DNA of 64,000 nt from LMUY01 sp965276785 (GTDB lineage: Bacteria > Pseudomonadota > Alphaproteobacteria > Acetobacterales > Acetobacteraceae): positions 2,728,001 to 2,792,000 of the forward strand of contig OZ255629.1 in assembly GCA_965276785.1 (NCBI GenBank). The letters run 5' to 3'. Within the stretch, counting starts at the first letter, position 1, and the number at the start of each line of letters is the position of its first letter. Both the position numbers and the translations under genes were made by a program. The notes under the pieces were generated by a model that was not told where the DNA came from, ran no database searches, and was given only the letters and a program-made list of their open reading frames with translations. This document shows positions 43,332 to 51,684 of the stretch, in pieces.

Positions 43332-44363
43332 TTAGTGGGCGCCGCAGGTGGGCGGCGGCGGCTCGGGAGATTTGGCACCGCGTCGCTTCCGCGCCCGCTC
43401 TGCGTTGGGGGCCATCATGGCAACGAGAACGGGGAAGTCGGTGATCGGCGCGGTGCCGCTGAACTCGGCGTAGAGACGATTCAGGTTGAGGACGATCCGC
43501 TCCGAACCGCCCCAATCCTCGAACTCCCCGAGCGCGATGTCTTGGACCGCTTCCTGCACGGACATGCCTGCCTCATACCGATTGCGCGCTGCGTCTTGGA
43601 TGTAGACAAGGTATTCCTTTGTCTTGCGTACGCCCGCCTTGTCTGTAACGGGCCCATGGCCGGGAACGACCGTTTCGACATCCAAGGATAGGATGTGATC
43701 GAGCGCTGCTATCCAGTTAGACGCCGGGCCCGTCCATAGGACCGGCGTGTTGGTGTAGAAGACGATATCGCCGGTAAAGACGGTCCGCTCCGATGGCACC
43801 ACGGCGATCATGTCGCCTTCGGTGTGCGCGGGCCCGACTTTGAGCAATTCCACGACCTTGGTGCCTACCATGATGGATCGGCTCTTTTCCACCAATTCGG
43901 TCGGTAGCGCCGGCTTCACTCCGATGAAGTCGAACGGCGGCCCGTAAAGGTCGAATATGAAATCACCGACTGCACCTGTTGGGCGGTTTTCGAGGATAGA
44001 CTGGAACACGGAAGGTGGCCGGTTCTGCATCTTGGTCTTGCACTCGGGAGTCGACAGAATGCGCGCATGCTCCATCAGGCGATTACCGTAGGTATGATCG
44101 CCGTCACCATGCGTATTCACCAAGGTGCCGATGTCCTTCACCGCCAGGCCCGTGGCGTGCTGGTATTCCTGCAACATCGTATGCGTCAGCCGTTCGTCTC
44201 GCAGAGTGTCGATGAGCACGGCCTCGCCGCTATCGCAGATAAGACCAGAATTGCTCCAGCCCCACCCGCTCCCTTGATTGCAGTCTTGGAGATAGCAATG
44301 GCAGCCATTTCCGAAACTCCGCACACCATCTGCCATCATACCCTCCGTGAATTTTCTCGGCAT
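43332..44363 (-). CDS. MBL-fold metallo-hydrolase
   Basis: This 343-residue metallo-beta-lactamase-fold hydrolase has the metal motif NTHGDGDHTYGN (about residue 85), later ligands in GPAHTEGDMIAVVPSE and FTGDI, and VPGHGPVTDKAG. Such enzymes hydrolyse esters, lactones or thioesters. The likely start may be the ATG at 44336, which has GGAGG five bases upstream, rather than 44363. It is the first gene after the IS5 remnant and has its own strong promoter at about 44415-44446. Confidence 0.88.
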   Translation of the reverse strand: MPRKFTEGMMADGVRSFGNGCHCYLQDCNQGSGWGWSNSGLICDSGEAVLIDTLRDERLTHTMLQEYQHATGLAVKDIGTLVNTHGDGDHTYGNRLMEHARILSTPECKTKMQNRPPSVFQSILENRPTGAVGDFIFDLYGPPFDFIGVKPALPTELVEKSRSIMVGTKVVELLKVGPAHTEGDMIAVVPSERTVFTGDIVFYTNTPVLWTGPASNWIAALDHILSLDVETVVPGHGPVTDKAGVRKTKEYLVYIQDAARNRYEAGMSVQEAVQDIALGEFEDWGGSERIVLNLNRLYAEFSGTAPITDFPVLVAMMAPNAERARKRRGAKSPEPPPPTCGAH

Positions 44364-44414
44364 CGTACGCCCGGACGGTGACGACGCTGGTCACCTGTCC
44401 TCATTGCTTTTAAT

Positions 44415-44446
44415 ATAAGTTGTCCGTTTAAACAAGGTCAAGCACC
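44415..44446 (-). promoter_or_regulatory. Promoter with embedded candidate TetR operator (MBL gene)
   Basis: On the minus strand -35 TTGACC and -10 TTATAT are separated by exactly 17 bases, and the spacer is the motif TTGTTTAAACGGACA plus two bases. This is a near-consensus promoter whose spacer matches the motif upstream of the NmrA-like gene (50218-50232, TTGTTTGAACGGACA). Overlap of a repeated motif with the promoter core suggests repression, plausibly by the TetR regulator at 50454. Confidence 0.75.
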
Positions 44447-44572
44447 GGGAGGTCGCTTTTCGGAAGCGAGTGGGTTGGCGGGTGCCGTTGAGGATGGGTC
44501 GGCCTAGCTGGGTTCTGTGCCCATTGCGTCGGTCACGGCAGCTCTGATTCACCTTCGTTCGGAGGTTGAACA

Positions 44573-45160
44573 TGGCGAGGCAGTTCTGGTTGAGCGACGC
44601 GCAGTGGGCGGTAATTGAGCCTTGCTTCCGCGTCTCGGCGGTAAACCGCGGGTAGACGACCGCCGGATCATCAGCGGCATCTTGCACCAGTGTCTTGAGG
44701 GCCTGTGCTGGCGGGCGGTTCCGGACGCGTATGGCCCGCGGACCACGCTGTTCAACCGCTTCGACCGCTGGAGCGAGAAGGGCATTTGGCAGGGGCTGCT
44801 GGCGGCGCTTGTGGCCAGCGCGGACCCTCCGGACTTCCCCATGGTCGACAGCACGGCCGTGCGTGCGCACCGCTCGGCGGCGGGTGCAAAAGGGGGCAGC
44901 AAAATCAGGCCGTCGGCCACTCGCGCGGAACCGTTATCTCGCCGGGGCACAGACGGCTGGTGCCACCAGCTTTCGACAAAACCGCTTACTGCGCTCGCAA
45001 CCTGATTGAACGTGCCTTCTGCAGACTAAAAGACTGGCGAGCCATCGCCACATGCTACGACAAAACAGCCCGCAACTTCCTCGCCGGGATATGCCTCGCA
45101 ATCGCTGTTATGGATCGGCTTCATCGAGTCCAAACCCTAGACTTCTCGGGAGCACGAGGC
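44573..45160 (+). pseudogene. IS5-family transposase remnant
   Basis: Pieces of an IS5-type transposase are spread over three frames: MARQFWLSDAQWAVIEPCF at 44573, then VDDRRIISGILHQCLEGLCW to DFPMVDSTAVRAHRSAAGAKGG, then AFDKTAYCARNLIERAFCRLKDW and FLAGICLAIAVM. About 100 central residues are missing between the second and third pieces. It sits between the exported hydrolase gene and the MBL gene, so it interrupts what was probably one operon. No inverted-repeat ends were recognised. Confidence 0.8.
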
Positions 45161-45227
45161 AGGTTGCCGCACCTTCATGGTGCGTCTATGGCAGCAACAT
45201 GGTTGAGCCTAGCGCTGACTTAACGCA

Positions 45228-46238
45228 CTACTGCGGTCTGATGTTGCGGCCGATCCAAGCGATCAAAAGGTCAGCGATTGCCAGGCTATTCCGGTCCTGC
45301 ATCATCATGTGCGAATTGCCGTGGATGCCGATTTCGGGTAGCACCAGGAGCTGAGCTTTGCCGGCAGCCTTGACGAAGGCGCGGCAGCCGGCGAGCCGTG
45401 ACGGCCAATTGGCTGACTGATCGACATAGTCGCCATAGACCACGAGGATCGGCAGGTTAGTATACGGCGCCATGTCACCGCTGGCATCGGGGCAGGCTAA
45501 TGGCTCAATCGCGATTATTCCTTCGATGCCGGTCCGATCAGCTTCCACCGCTTGAAAGGGGTAAATTCCCGATTGCGAGTGGCTGATTAGTATCGTGCGG
45601 CCGAGTTTGCGGGCCAATTCGTTAAGGCCCGGTACTGTCGGGTTTGGCTTGCCGAGCGCGTTGGTCCAATCGGGCACCATCTGCTTCCAAAGCTCGTCCT
45701 GCGCTTCTAGCGGGAATTGCAGGCCCCCGAAGACTTCAGGGTATTTTGGTCCGAAGCGGAAAATCTCCCACGCTGCTTCATGGCTAGCCGAGTATATCAC
45801 TGGAAGGCTTGCGGCCGATGTTGCTCCGCTCTTCGCGCTGTTGATAGCGATTGGGTTTTGAGCCGAGCGCCCGCGCCCCGCCTGATCAATGACATAAACC
45901 GGGAAACCCATTCGCAGGAAATACTCATCCCATCCCATGCGCCCATCGGGCGTGGTCTCCCAGGCCTTCCCGGTCAGGCAGCAGCCATGGATCAGAGTGA
46001 GGGCTGGCTTGTCATCACTTCTGGCGGGGATTCGATAATGCACATAAATCTGATCCACAGTAATGGTACCCGAGGGCGAAAGACCCGGCACTGCGGCCAG
46101 ATGATCCGATCGCACGTCATGCCCGCCGACAAAGAAGCTTCCCTGTTCAGAGAGGACCAGCGGATCAGCAGCGAAGGCCAAAGCGGGCAGATGGAGCGCG
46201 GCGGCCAGGGCGAGGCAAAGTAGTGGCGATCTTGGCAA
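45228..46238 (-). CDS. Exported alpha/beta hydrolase (esterase/lactonase-like)
   Basis: I choose the TTG at 46238 as start because AGGAG lies seven bases upstream and it opens directly into a signal peptide (MPRSPLLCLALAAALHLPALAFA). The 336-residue product has the oxyanion-hole HGCCLTG, the nucleophile elbow SHSQSGIYP (Ser), an acid residue near LVVYGDYVD and the catalytic His in GIHGNSHMMMQD. It should cleave an ester or lactone in the periplasm or outside. The gene follows the LigM-like demethylase by 22 bases. Confidence 0.85.
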   Translation of the reverse strand: MPRSPLLCLALAAALHLPALAFAADPLVLSEQGSFFVGGHDVRSDHLAAVPGLSPSGTITVDQIYVHYRIPARSDDKPALTLIHGCCLTGKAWETTPDGRMGWDEYFLRMGFPVYVIDQAGRGRSAQNPIAINSAKSGATSAASLPVIYSASHEAAWEIFRFGPKYPEVFGGLQFPLEAQDELWKQMVPDWTNALGKPNPTVPGLNELARKLGRTILISHSQSGIYPFQAVEADRTGIEGIIAIEPLACPDASGDMAPYTNLPILVVYGDYVDQSANWPSRLAGCRAFVKAAGKAQLLVLPEIGIHGNSHMMMQDRNSLAIADLLIAWIGRNIRPQ

Positions 46239-46260
46239 CGCGCTTCTCCTAAAAGGTGAG

Positions 46261-47670
46261 TTAACCCGTGACCGCCATAACGAGCCCGGCGTTCTTCTGC
46301 TGCTGCGCCGCCTTTGCATACGGATTGGGAGCAACGGTCGCGCGGATGGTCGCCTGGCGATGCCGTTCGACCATCGGTTTCCGCGATCCTCCGTCAGGTT
46401 CGCCCCAGGTCACCACGACCTCGGTGCCGGGCGTAGCAAATTCTGGCGCGACTACCGCGAGGGACAGGAACTTAGCCTCGTTGGCGGTGTAGCCCACGAA
46501 CTTGGAGAAGCCGATGAGGTCGCCGTGCACACTCCTTACCGCGTCATACTGGTGGAAGCTGTATGAGGCTTTGGGCAGTTCCATGTATTTGAATGGCAGA
46601 CCGGGCTCGAGAAGCGAGGTGTAGACGCTGCCGACGTCAGCCTCGTTCCACACCAGGGTTACCTTTTTCCGATGATCTGTGCGCTTCGACATCTCCTCAA
46701 GCGCGTGCCGACCGATAAAGTCGTGGTCGAACTTGAGCAACTTCTCGACCCCGACATCCCACGGATTTACGTAGTAATCTTCAATGCCGGGCAGGACGAG
46801 ACTACCGCCTAGCTGCGACCGTCCTTCCCACGAATCAGCCGGCAGCCATCTGCGATAGTCAGCCAGCTTTGGATCGGTGTAGATCGCCGGCATGAGATAG
46901 CCCAGCCATCCCGACTCCCCCAGCACGCTATACTGCGCCTTCGTGCCAGACTGCCTGATGCCATGCTTGGCTCCGACCTCTAGAAGCTTGGCGCGGACTC
47001 GCCCGATCTCCGCGAAGGGTCCTGACAGCTCGACGCCGAGGTGTCCCGCCATGCCATGGCGTAGGGCGTAAACGCCGCAGCCGGCAATCTCCACCTTGGC
47101 CATGCGAAAGAATGGTATGTCGGGCATCCTGCCCTCAATGGCATCTGCAAAGACATGCCGTGCGTTCGGACCTTCAAGTTGCAGGTGATACATCGTGCGC
47201 TCGCGAGCGGGAGGATCGCGTTCAATCGTCACGTTATAGCCGCCGACCTCGGCATTGAACTGCACCCAGTTCTGCACGTACGTGCCGCTAATTAGCTCCA
47301 AAGTGCCGTCGTCGAGGAGCTGGAGCACGCATTCGCCAATTAACTGGCCCTGATGATTGCAGCAGAAATACTGCTTCGCACGTAACGGCTGAAACTTCTC
47401 AAAGCTGTTGATGCCGAGGTCAGAGAGAAGTGTTTGCGCATCGGGGCCACGCAAAAAGGTTTCAGGCATATGATACGATTGATCAAACAGGAGCACCGAC
47501 TCGCGCCAGGCGCGCTGCTCGTCTAGCCAATTGGTGAATTCGGGCGGCAGCGGCGCCGCACCGGGGGTCGCCATTGCATGCGGCGAACGCGTGTCGTTGT
47601 AGAAGTAGTCGACGAGATCGGGGGTCGCATTCAGGAGATCCTGCAACGACCGATTCTTCGCTTTACTCAT
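46261..47670 (-). CDS. THF-dependent demethylase, LigM/DesA/DmdA (GcvT) family
   Basis: This 469-residue protein belongs to the GcvT-type methyltransferase family. It resembles LigM and DesA, which move the methyl group of vanillate or syringate to THF: WLDEQRAWRESVLLFDQSYHM, GPDAQTLLSDLGINSFEKF, LRHGMAGHLGVELSGPF, IEDYYVNPWDVG and KFDHDFIGRHALE have close counterparts there. The product 5-methyl-THF would be handled by the MetF, FolD and PurU proteins of the same cluster. Related DmdA acts on DMSP, so O-demethylation of an aromatic is likely, not proven. An alternative start lies at 47688. Confidence 0.88.
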   Translation of the reverse strand: MSKAKNRSLQDLLNATPDLVDYFYNDTRSPHAMATPGAAPLPPEFTNWLDEQRAWRESVLLFDQSYHMPETFLRGPDAQTLLSDLGINSFEKFQPLRAKQYFCCNHQGQLIGECVLQLLDDGTLELISGTYVQNWVQFNAEVGGYNVTIERDPPARERTMYHLQLEGPNARHVFADAIEGRMPDIPFFRMAKVEIAGCGVYALRHGMAGHLGVELSGPFAEIGRVRAKLLEVGAKHGIRQSGTKAQYSVLGESGWLGYLMPAIYTDPKLADYRRWLPADSWEGRSQLGGSLVLPGIEDYYVNPWDVGVEKLLKFDHDFIGRHALEEMSKRTDHRKKVTLVWNEADVGSVYTSLLEPGLPFKYMELPKASYSFHQYDAVRSVHGDLIGFSKFVGYTANEAKFLSLAVVAPEFATPGTEVVVTWGEPDGGSRKPMVERHRQATIRATVAPNPYAKAAQQQKNAGLVMAVTG

Positions 47671-47838
47671 AAGCACGTTTCCCATCACGTAAGGTAACTC
47701 TCGCTGCGGGCGATTGCCGGTTGCATCGCGATCTTCGGGTAATCACACTGCAGAACCCACCCATCTGTTGCGACGCCCGACCGCGATTTGCAGCCCGCAC
47801 GCCCCCACGCCACCGATCGACTTCGCGTAGACTCTCCC

Positions 47839-49203
47839 TCACACTTGGCCAGCCGATGCTAAGGCGCGAATGCGGGCAATCGTCAGCCATATGAGGACGA
47901 GCGCGATTGAGGTAGAGATCAGTCCTGTCGATGCGAGGGCGGCGCTAAGCGGCATTGTCCCGCTGCCAAAAATGTCGTTCACATAGCCAACGACGGCTGG
48001 TCCGCCGGCCGTGCCAATGATTCCGACGAACAGGAAATGGATCGATATAATCTGTCCCCGTGATCTCGAAGGAGCGAGATCCGATGTCACCGCGATCCCG
48101 GAAATTAACGAAACACTCGATGGCGCAAAAACTAATACGCTGCCAGCCATCAGTTGCACCGGCGTCTCGGCTACCAGCAAAACGATAAAACCTGCGACCA
48201 CCATGGTCACGCAGCAAAGCGCCATAACGAGGCATCCTCGCGCGCCGCCGCGGCGGTTAGCCATGTCCGAAAGCACGCCCCCGAGGAAAGAGCTACAAAC
48301 CCCACCCACCCCATAGACTATTCCGTACAGCAGACCCGCATCACGCGCAGAAAGGGCGTGCTCGCGTGTGAGAACCGTGGGTAGCCAGTTCGACATTCCC
48401 AGAAGCCCAACAGTCACCATCGCCATAGCTAAATGAAGAGGTAGAAGAAATCGGCTTCGGTCCAGCCAGTCACGTAACCCAGAGCGATCCACTGAGTGCC
48501 CGAGCTGACTGTCTGCATCACGCTCCGGCTCGCGCATTGTTGCCAGCAGCGCGCAGCAAACGATGCCAGGTATGATCATAGAGAACATGATGATGCGCCA
48601 TGGCTCGATCATCATGCCGCGCCCGGCCAAGTCGGCCGACATGGTGGTCACCGGCGCCAAAGCGATGCCGACGAGCACCAACGAGAGCCCCGAGCCCGCG
48701 TAGACGCCCATCGAGAAGAAGCCAAAGGGCTTTCCCCGCTTCTCCGGCGGGAAGTAGTCCGCAAACAGCGAGACAGCCGTCGGGATCAGGGCCGCCTCGC
48801 CCACGCCAACTCCCATGCGCGCAGCGAACATTTGCCAGCCGCTCTGCACAAAGCCACAGGCCGCAGCGCTGACTGACCAAATTGCGACGCAGACGATGAG
48901 CAAATTGCGCCTGTTGCGGCGATCAACCAGCCGACCGACTAACAAGCCTGTGACTGAGAAGGTGATGACGAACGCAGCCCCCTGCATTAGCCCGATCTCG
49001 CCATCGGATAAACCTAGCGATGCTTTTACCGGCCCGACTAAAAGAACGAGAATTTTTCGGTCCACGTAACCAATGGAATTGACGAGAAACAGCACGCCCG
49101 TCGCGTAGAGCGCAGCAGTTGGCGCGCGTAAGCCTGGTCGTGACCTGCCAGTCGAGCCGCTCACGGTCAATGGTGCCGCCAAATCTTCGAGAGGCCGCCT
49201 CAT
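47839..49203 (-). CDS. MFS transporter (spinster-like)
   Basis: This 454-residue transporter has twelve hydrophobic segments. The first carries VNSIGYVDRKILVLLVGPV, and the loop 2-3 motif is GLLVGRLVDRRNRRNL, both typical of the spinster-like MFS branch abundant in proteobacterial aromatic-compound clusters. It probably imports the substrate of the demethylation pathway. The NmrA-like gene ends five bases upstream, so the two are cotranscribed. Confidence 0.9.
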   Translation of the reverse strand: MRRPLEDLAAPLTVSGSTGRSRPGLRAPTAALYATGVLFLVNSIGYVDRKILVLLVGPVKASLGLSDGEIGLMQGAAFVITFSVTGLLVGRLVDRRNRRNLLIVCVAIWSVSAAACGFVQSGWQMFAARMGVGVGEAALIPTAVSLFADYFPPEKRGKPFGFFSMGVYAGSGLSLVLVGIALAPVTTMSADLAGRGMMIEPWRIIMFSMIIPGIVCCALLATMREPERDADSQLGHSVDRSGLRDWLDRSRFLLPLHLAMAMVTVGLLGMSNWLPTVLTREHALSARDAGLLYGIVYGVGGVCSSFLGGVLSDMANRRGGARGCLVMALCCVTMVVAGFIVLLVAETPVQLMAGSVLVFAPSSVSLISGIAVTSDLAPSRSRGQIISIHFLFVGIIGTAGGPAVVGYVNDIFGSGTMPLSAALASTGLISTSIALVLIWLTIARIRALASAGQV

Positions 49204-49207
49204 GCCA

Positions 49208-50143
49208 TCACCCGGCCTTTAAGGTCAGTGGATTGTATAACCCTTTTCCGATACAGCGATTGTCCTGAAATTCGGATAGCCCCGATGTATCGGAAAAACG
49301 GTCCCTCGCCACTTCGGCGAAACTTGCAGGTTCCCGGCCCAAAAGCATCCGTAGCAAGTTGCCGTTCCCGACGAGCCCGTGGCGGTCATAATAGTCGAAC
49401 ATTAACCAGCGTTCGCGCGCCTGCTCGGCGGTCAGGCTACGCGCCGCAGCCACGCGGGCGACGAACTCTTCGGCGTTGGCTTTGCGAGCAGTTACCGAAC
49501 GTCCACTGATGTTGCCCAGCTGCTCAGCCATGTCGACGAAATTTAGCTGTTCAGAGCCCGCCAGTTCGTATGTCGCGAACGAGTGCTCGTTAGTCGTATG
49601 GATGATTGCAGCAGCCTCGGCTAGATCCTCGTCATGGATGAGGGTGAAAGGTTGCTTCGTGTCGAAGGGTGGCGTAAGAAGCCCAGCCGCCGTGTCCAGG
49701 AATCCCAGCGCGGTCTGCGCATACATGGCGGGTTGGATCACCGTCCAGGACAGTGGTGAATGACGGAAAAGCCGCTCGCAATCGGACTTCCGTATGTGAT
49801 GAGGCATCTCTGGCGTGTTTGAATGCAGCACAGAGTGGTAGACGATGCGCGCGACGCCAGCTGTTGCCGCCGCGGCGATGATGTTGCTCACGTAGACGGG
49901 ATCGTGCGCGTCCAGCGACGGCGGAATGTAGTGGACCGAACTCGCGCTCTGTAGCGCGCTCACCAAAGAGTCGGTTTTCTGCAGGTCGCCGAAGCACGTC
50001 TCAATGTCAGCGGAGAAGAGGCCTGATCGTGCGGGGTCGCGGGAGAGAGCTCGAACGTGAACACTACGCTTCCGAAGCGCGCTAACGACTGGCCGACCAG
50101 TTCGGCCAGTGGCACCGATAACAGCGACCGTAACCTCCGGCAT
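49208..50143 (-). CDS. NmrA-like NAD(P)-binding oxidoreductase
   Basis: This 311-residue atypical short-chain dehydrogenase has the Rossmann motif VAVIGATGRTGRPVVSAL at the N-terminus. NmrA-like proteins include quinone and aryl-ether-type reductases as well as regulators; this one has VRIVYHSVLHSNT where the active-site region lies, with no classical YxxxK. It is the first gene of the minus-strand catabolic run and has the TTGTTTGAACGGACA motif 75 bases upstream. Its reaction is unknown. Confidence 0.85.
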   Translation of the reverse strand: MPEVTVAVIGATGRTGRPVVSALRKRSVHVRALSRDPARSGLFSADIETCFGDLQKTDSLVSALQSASSVHYIPPSLDAHDPVYVSNIIAAAATAGVARIVYHSVLHSNTPEMPHHIRKSDCERLFRHSPLSWTVIQPAMYAQTALGFLDTAAGLLTPPFDTKQPFTLIHDEDLAEAAAIIHTTNEHSFATYELAGSEQLNFVDMAEQLGNISGRSVTARKANAEEFVARVAAARSLTAEQARERWLMFDYYDRHGLVGNGNLLRMLLGREPASFAEVARDRFSDTSGLSEFQDNRCIGKGLYNPLTLKAG

Positions 50144-50453
50144 TTCCTAGCCCCGCGCTCTTATGTGACGTTTGTCCAGACGTAGCGTCGCACGCCGCCA
50201 CAGGTCAAGAGGTTATCTGTCCGTTCAAACAATCTTTTAGGTGAACGGTGCCTGTCCTGCCCTCAAACAAGCCTCGTTGAGCGGCAGTCAAGGAGTCCAT
50301 GGTGGCCTCCCGCGCCTAAAGCCACTGCAGCGGTTTCGGACCCACGTCATCGCCCGTGCGGCAAGGCGGGAAGAGGTCGCTTCATTAGCCTCAGTAATGG
50401 CCCTATGGCACTCAACCGTGATGTTGTGCAAAGGAGGCACCGCCGCGCGCTGT
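50144..50453. promoter_or_regulatory. Intergenic region with candidate TetR operator
   Basis: This 310-bp gap holds two relevant signals. The motif TGTCCGTTCAAACAA (50218-50232; reverse TTGTTTGAACGGACA) matches the one in the MBL promoter. A perfect 7-bp inverted repeat CCGTTCA/TGAACGG (50221-50227 and 50242-50248) overlaps it. Both lie before the NmrA-like gene start at 50143. No gene was recognised in the rest. Confidence 0.6.
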
Positions 50454-51191
50454 CTAGCTCGTAATGCGCCGCTCAGACTTTTTCTTGGCGCTTTCCGGCG
50501 CCTTGACGGAACAGGCGGTAAACTTTTCGGATACGGTGTTTGGATAAAGGGCGGCAAGCAGGCCGGCCGCGATGAAGCGGACGAGCTGATCAGTCGGATC
50601 GCCTGCATCGAGAGCCTTGTTGTTTAGCTCGGAGATGCGCTTCAGGCGTTCGCTGCCCACGTGATTGACCGCGAGAACTCCAGTCGCGAAGTGGTATGCC
50701 CTCGCAATCTCGGCGTGGCTAGCCTCAGGCGCCACCTTGTGCAGCAGTTCGAGCATCATTTTTGCTAGCGGGTCAAAGTACTCCGCGATGACCCCGCGAC
50801 TTGCCTCGTTGGGATCAAAAATCTCGCGTGCAAGTAGTTGGCTAAACTGCGCTCCCTTGGATATTTTACGCAGTTTCAGCATCGGTCCAACAAATGCAGC
50901 CGAGATGTAGAGGAAGACCTTATACAGGTTGTCCTCTATGATGACTTCGTCGAGAAGTGCGCGTCGATGCACTTGAAACTCTGCGACGCGCCGGCTGAAC
51001 ACTGCCTGGTATAGGCCAAGTTTTGTCTTAAAGTGATAGGCGACCAACGCAAACGGCACGTTGGCTTCGGTGCCGATCTGGCGTAGAGATACAGCGTCAT
51101 AACCGAGATCGGAGAACAACTGCTCTGACACTGACAGAATACGCTCGCGCGTCTGCTCGCTGCTCGCGCGAGGAACTACTTCACGTGCCAT
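50454..51191 (-). CDS. TetR-family transcriptional regulator
   Basis: This 245-residue protein has an N-terminal TetR helix-turn-helix (SEQLFSDLGYDAVSLRQIG, then VPFALVAYHFKTKLGLYQAVF) and a helical ligand domain. The C-terminal 30 residues are Lys/Ser-rich. It lies between the catabolic run and the divergent porin gene, which makes it the likely local repressor. The operators I propose are at 44420-44435 and 50218-50248. Confidence 0.9.
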   Translation of the reverse strand: MAREVVPRASSEQTRERILSVSEQLFSDLGYDAVSLRQIGTEANVPFALVAYHFKTKLGLYQAVFSRRVAEFQVHRRALLDEVIIEDNLYKVFLYISAAFVGPMLKLRKISKGAQFSQLLAREIFDPNEASRGVIAEYFDPLAKMMLELLHKVAPEASHAEIARAYHFATGVLAVNHVGSERLKRISELNNKALDAGDPTDQLVRFIAAGLLAALYPNTVSEKFTACSVKAPESAKKKSERRITS

Positions 51192-51684
51192 TTTTGAATA
51201 CCCTTCGCCTACCCATGCTCAGAAGATCGTTCTCATGCAATGGCTCCTAGGCCAACCCCCCCGACTCCAATCCTAACCGCGCCGCGCCTAGCGCAACGGC
51301 GTTATTTGGCACATAAAGGTAAGTCTGACGATGTCGGATTTTGTCGGGCATGACGAGATCCAGGACCGCTTTGGACATCGATCACGGCCCATAGGTGGCC
51401 CAGCTTTTATTCCCAAATCCATAAACTATCCACAAGAACGGGGCGACCTCAGCCAATACCAGGCAGCCTGCCTCACCCAACCACGGGTGAATGCAACCCG
51501 TAACAGTTTTGGACTGCGCGCCGCGGTGCACACCGGCGGTTTATGGCTCTCCAATTGGCTGAATCCGACACCCAGGGCCGACGCGGCTGACGGCTTGACG
51601 ACTCTCATGTCTGTTCATACGATCAAACTAACAAAGTCGCGAACGCGAGACAGGTTCGCGACGCAACCTTGGGGGACGGGTGTA
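51192..51684. other. Gene-poor intergenic/leader region before the porin gene
   Basis: This 493-bp stretch separates the TetR gene from the porin gene. The porin frame stays open back to 51331, but the extra residues lack any export-like or conserved pattern and precede a clear signal peptide. The stretch should contain both divergent promoters. I saw no clear -35/-10 pair and no copy of the TTGTTTRAACGGACA motif here. Confidence 0.5.

Noticed and set aside
44391..44870. A minus-strand frame of 159 residues upstream of the MBL gene
   Set aside because: It runs antisense to the IS5 transposase remnant and contains no recognisable domain.
51331..51684. Extended N-terminus of the porin frame (118 residues) as part of the protein
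   Set aside because: The extension precedes a clear signal peptide at 51685 and looks like non-coding sequence read in frame.
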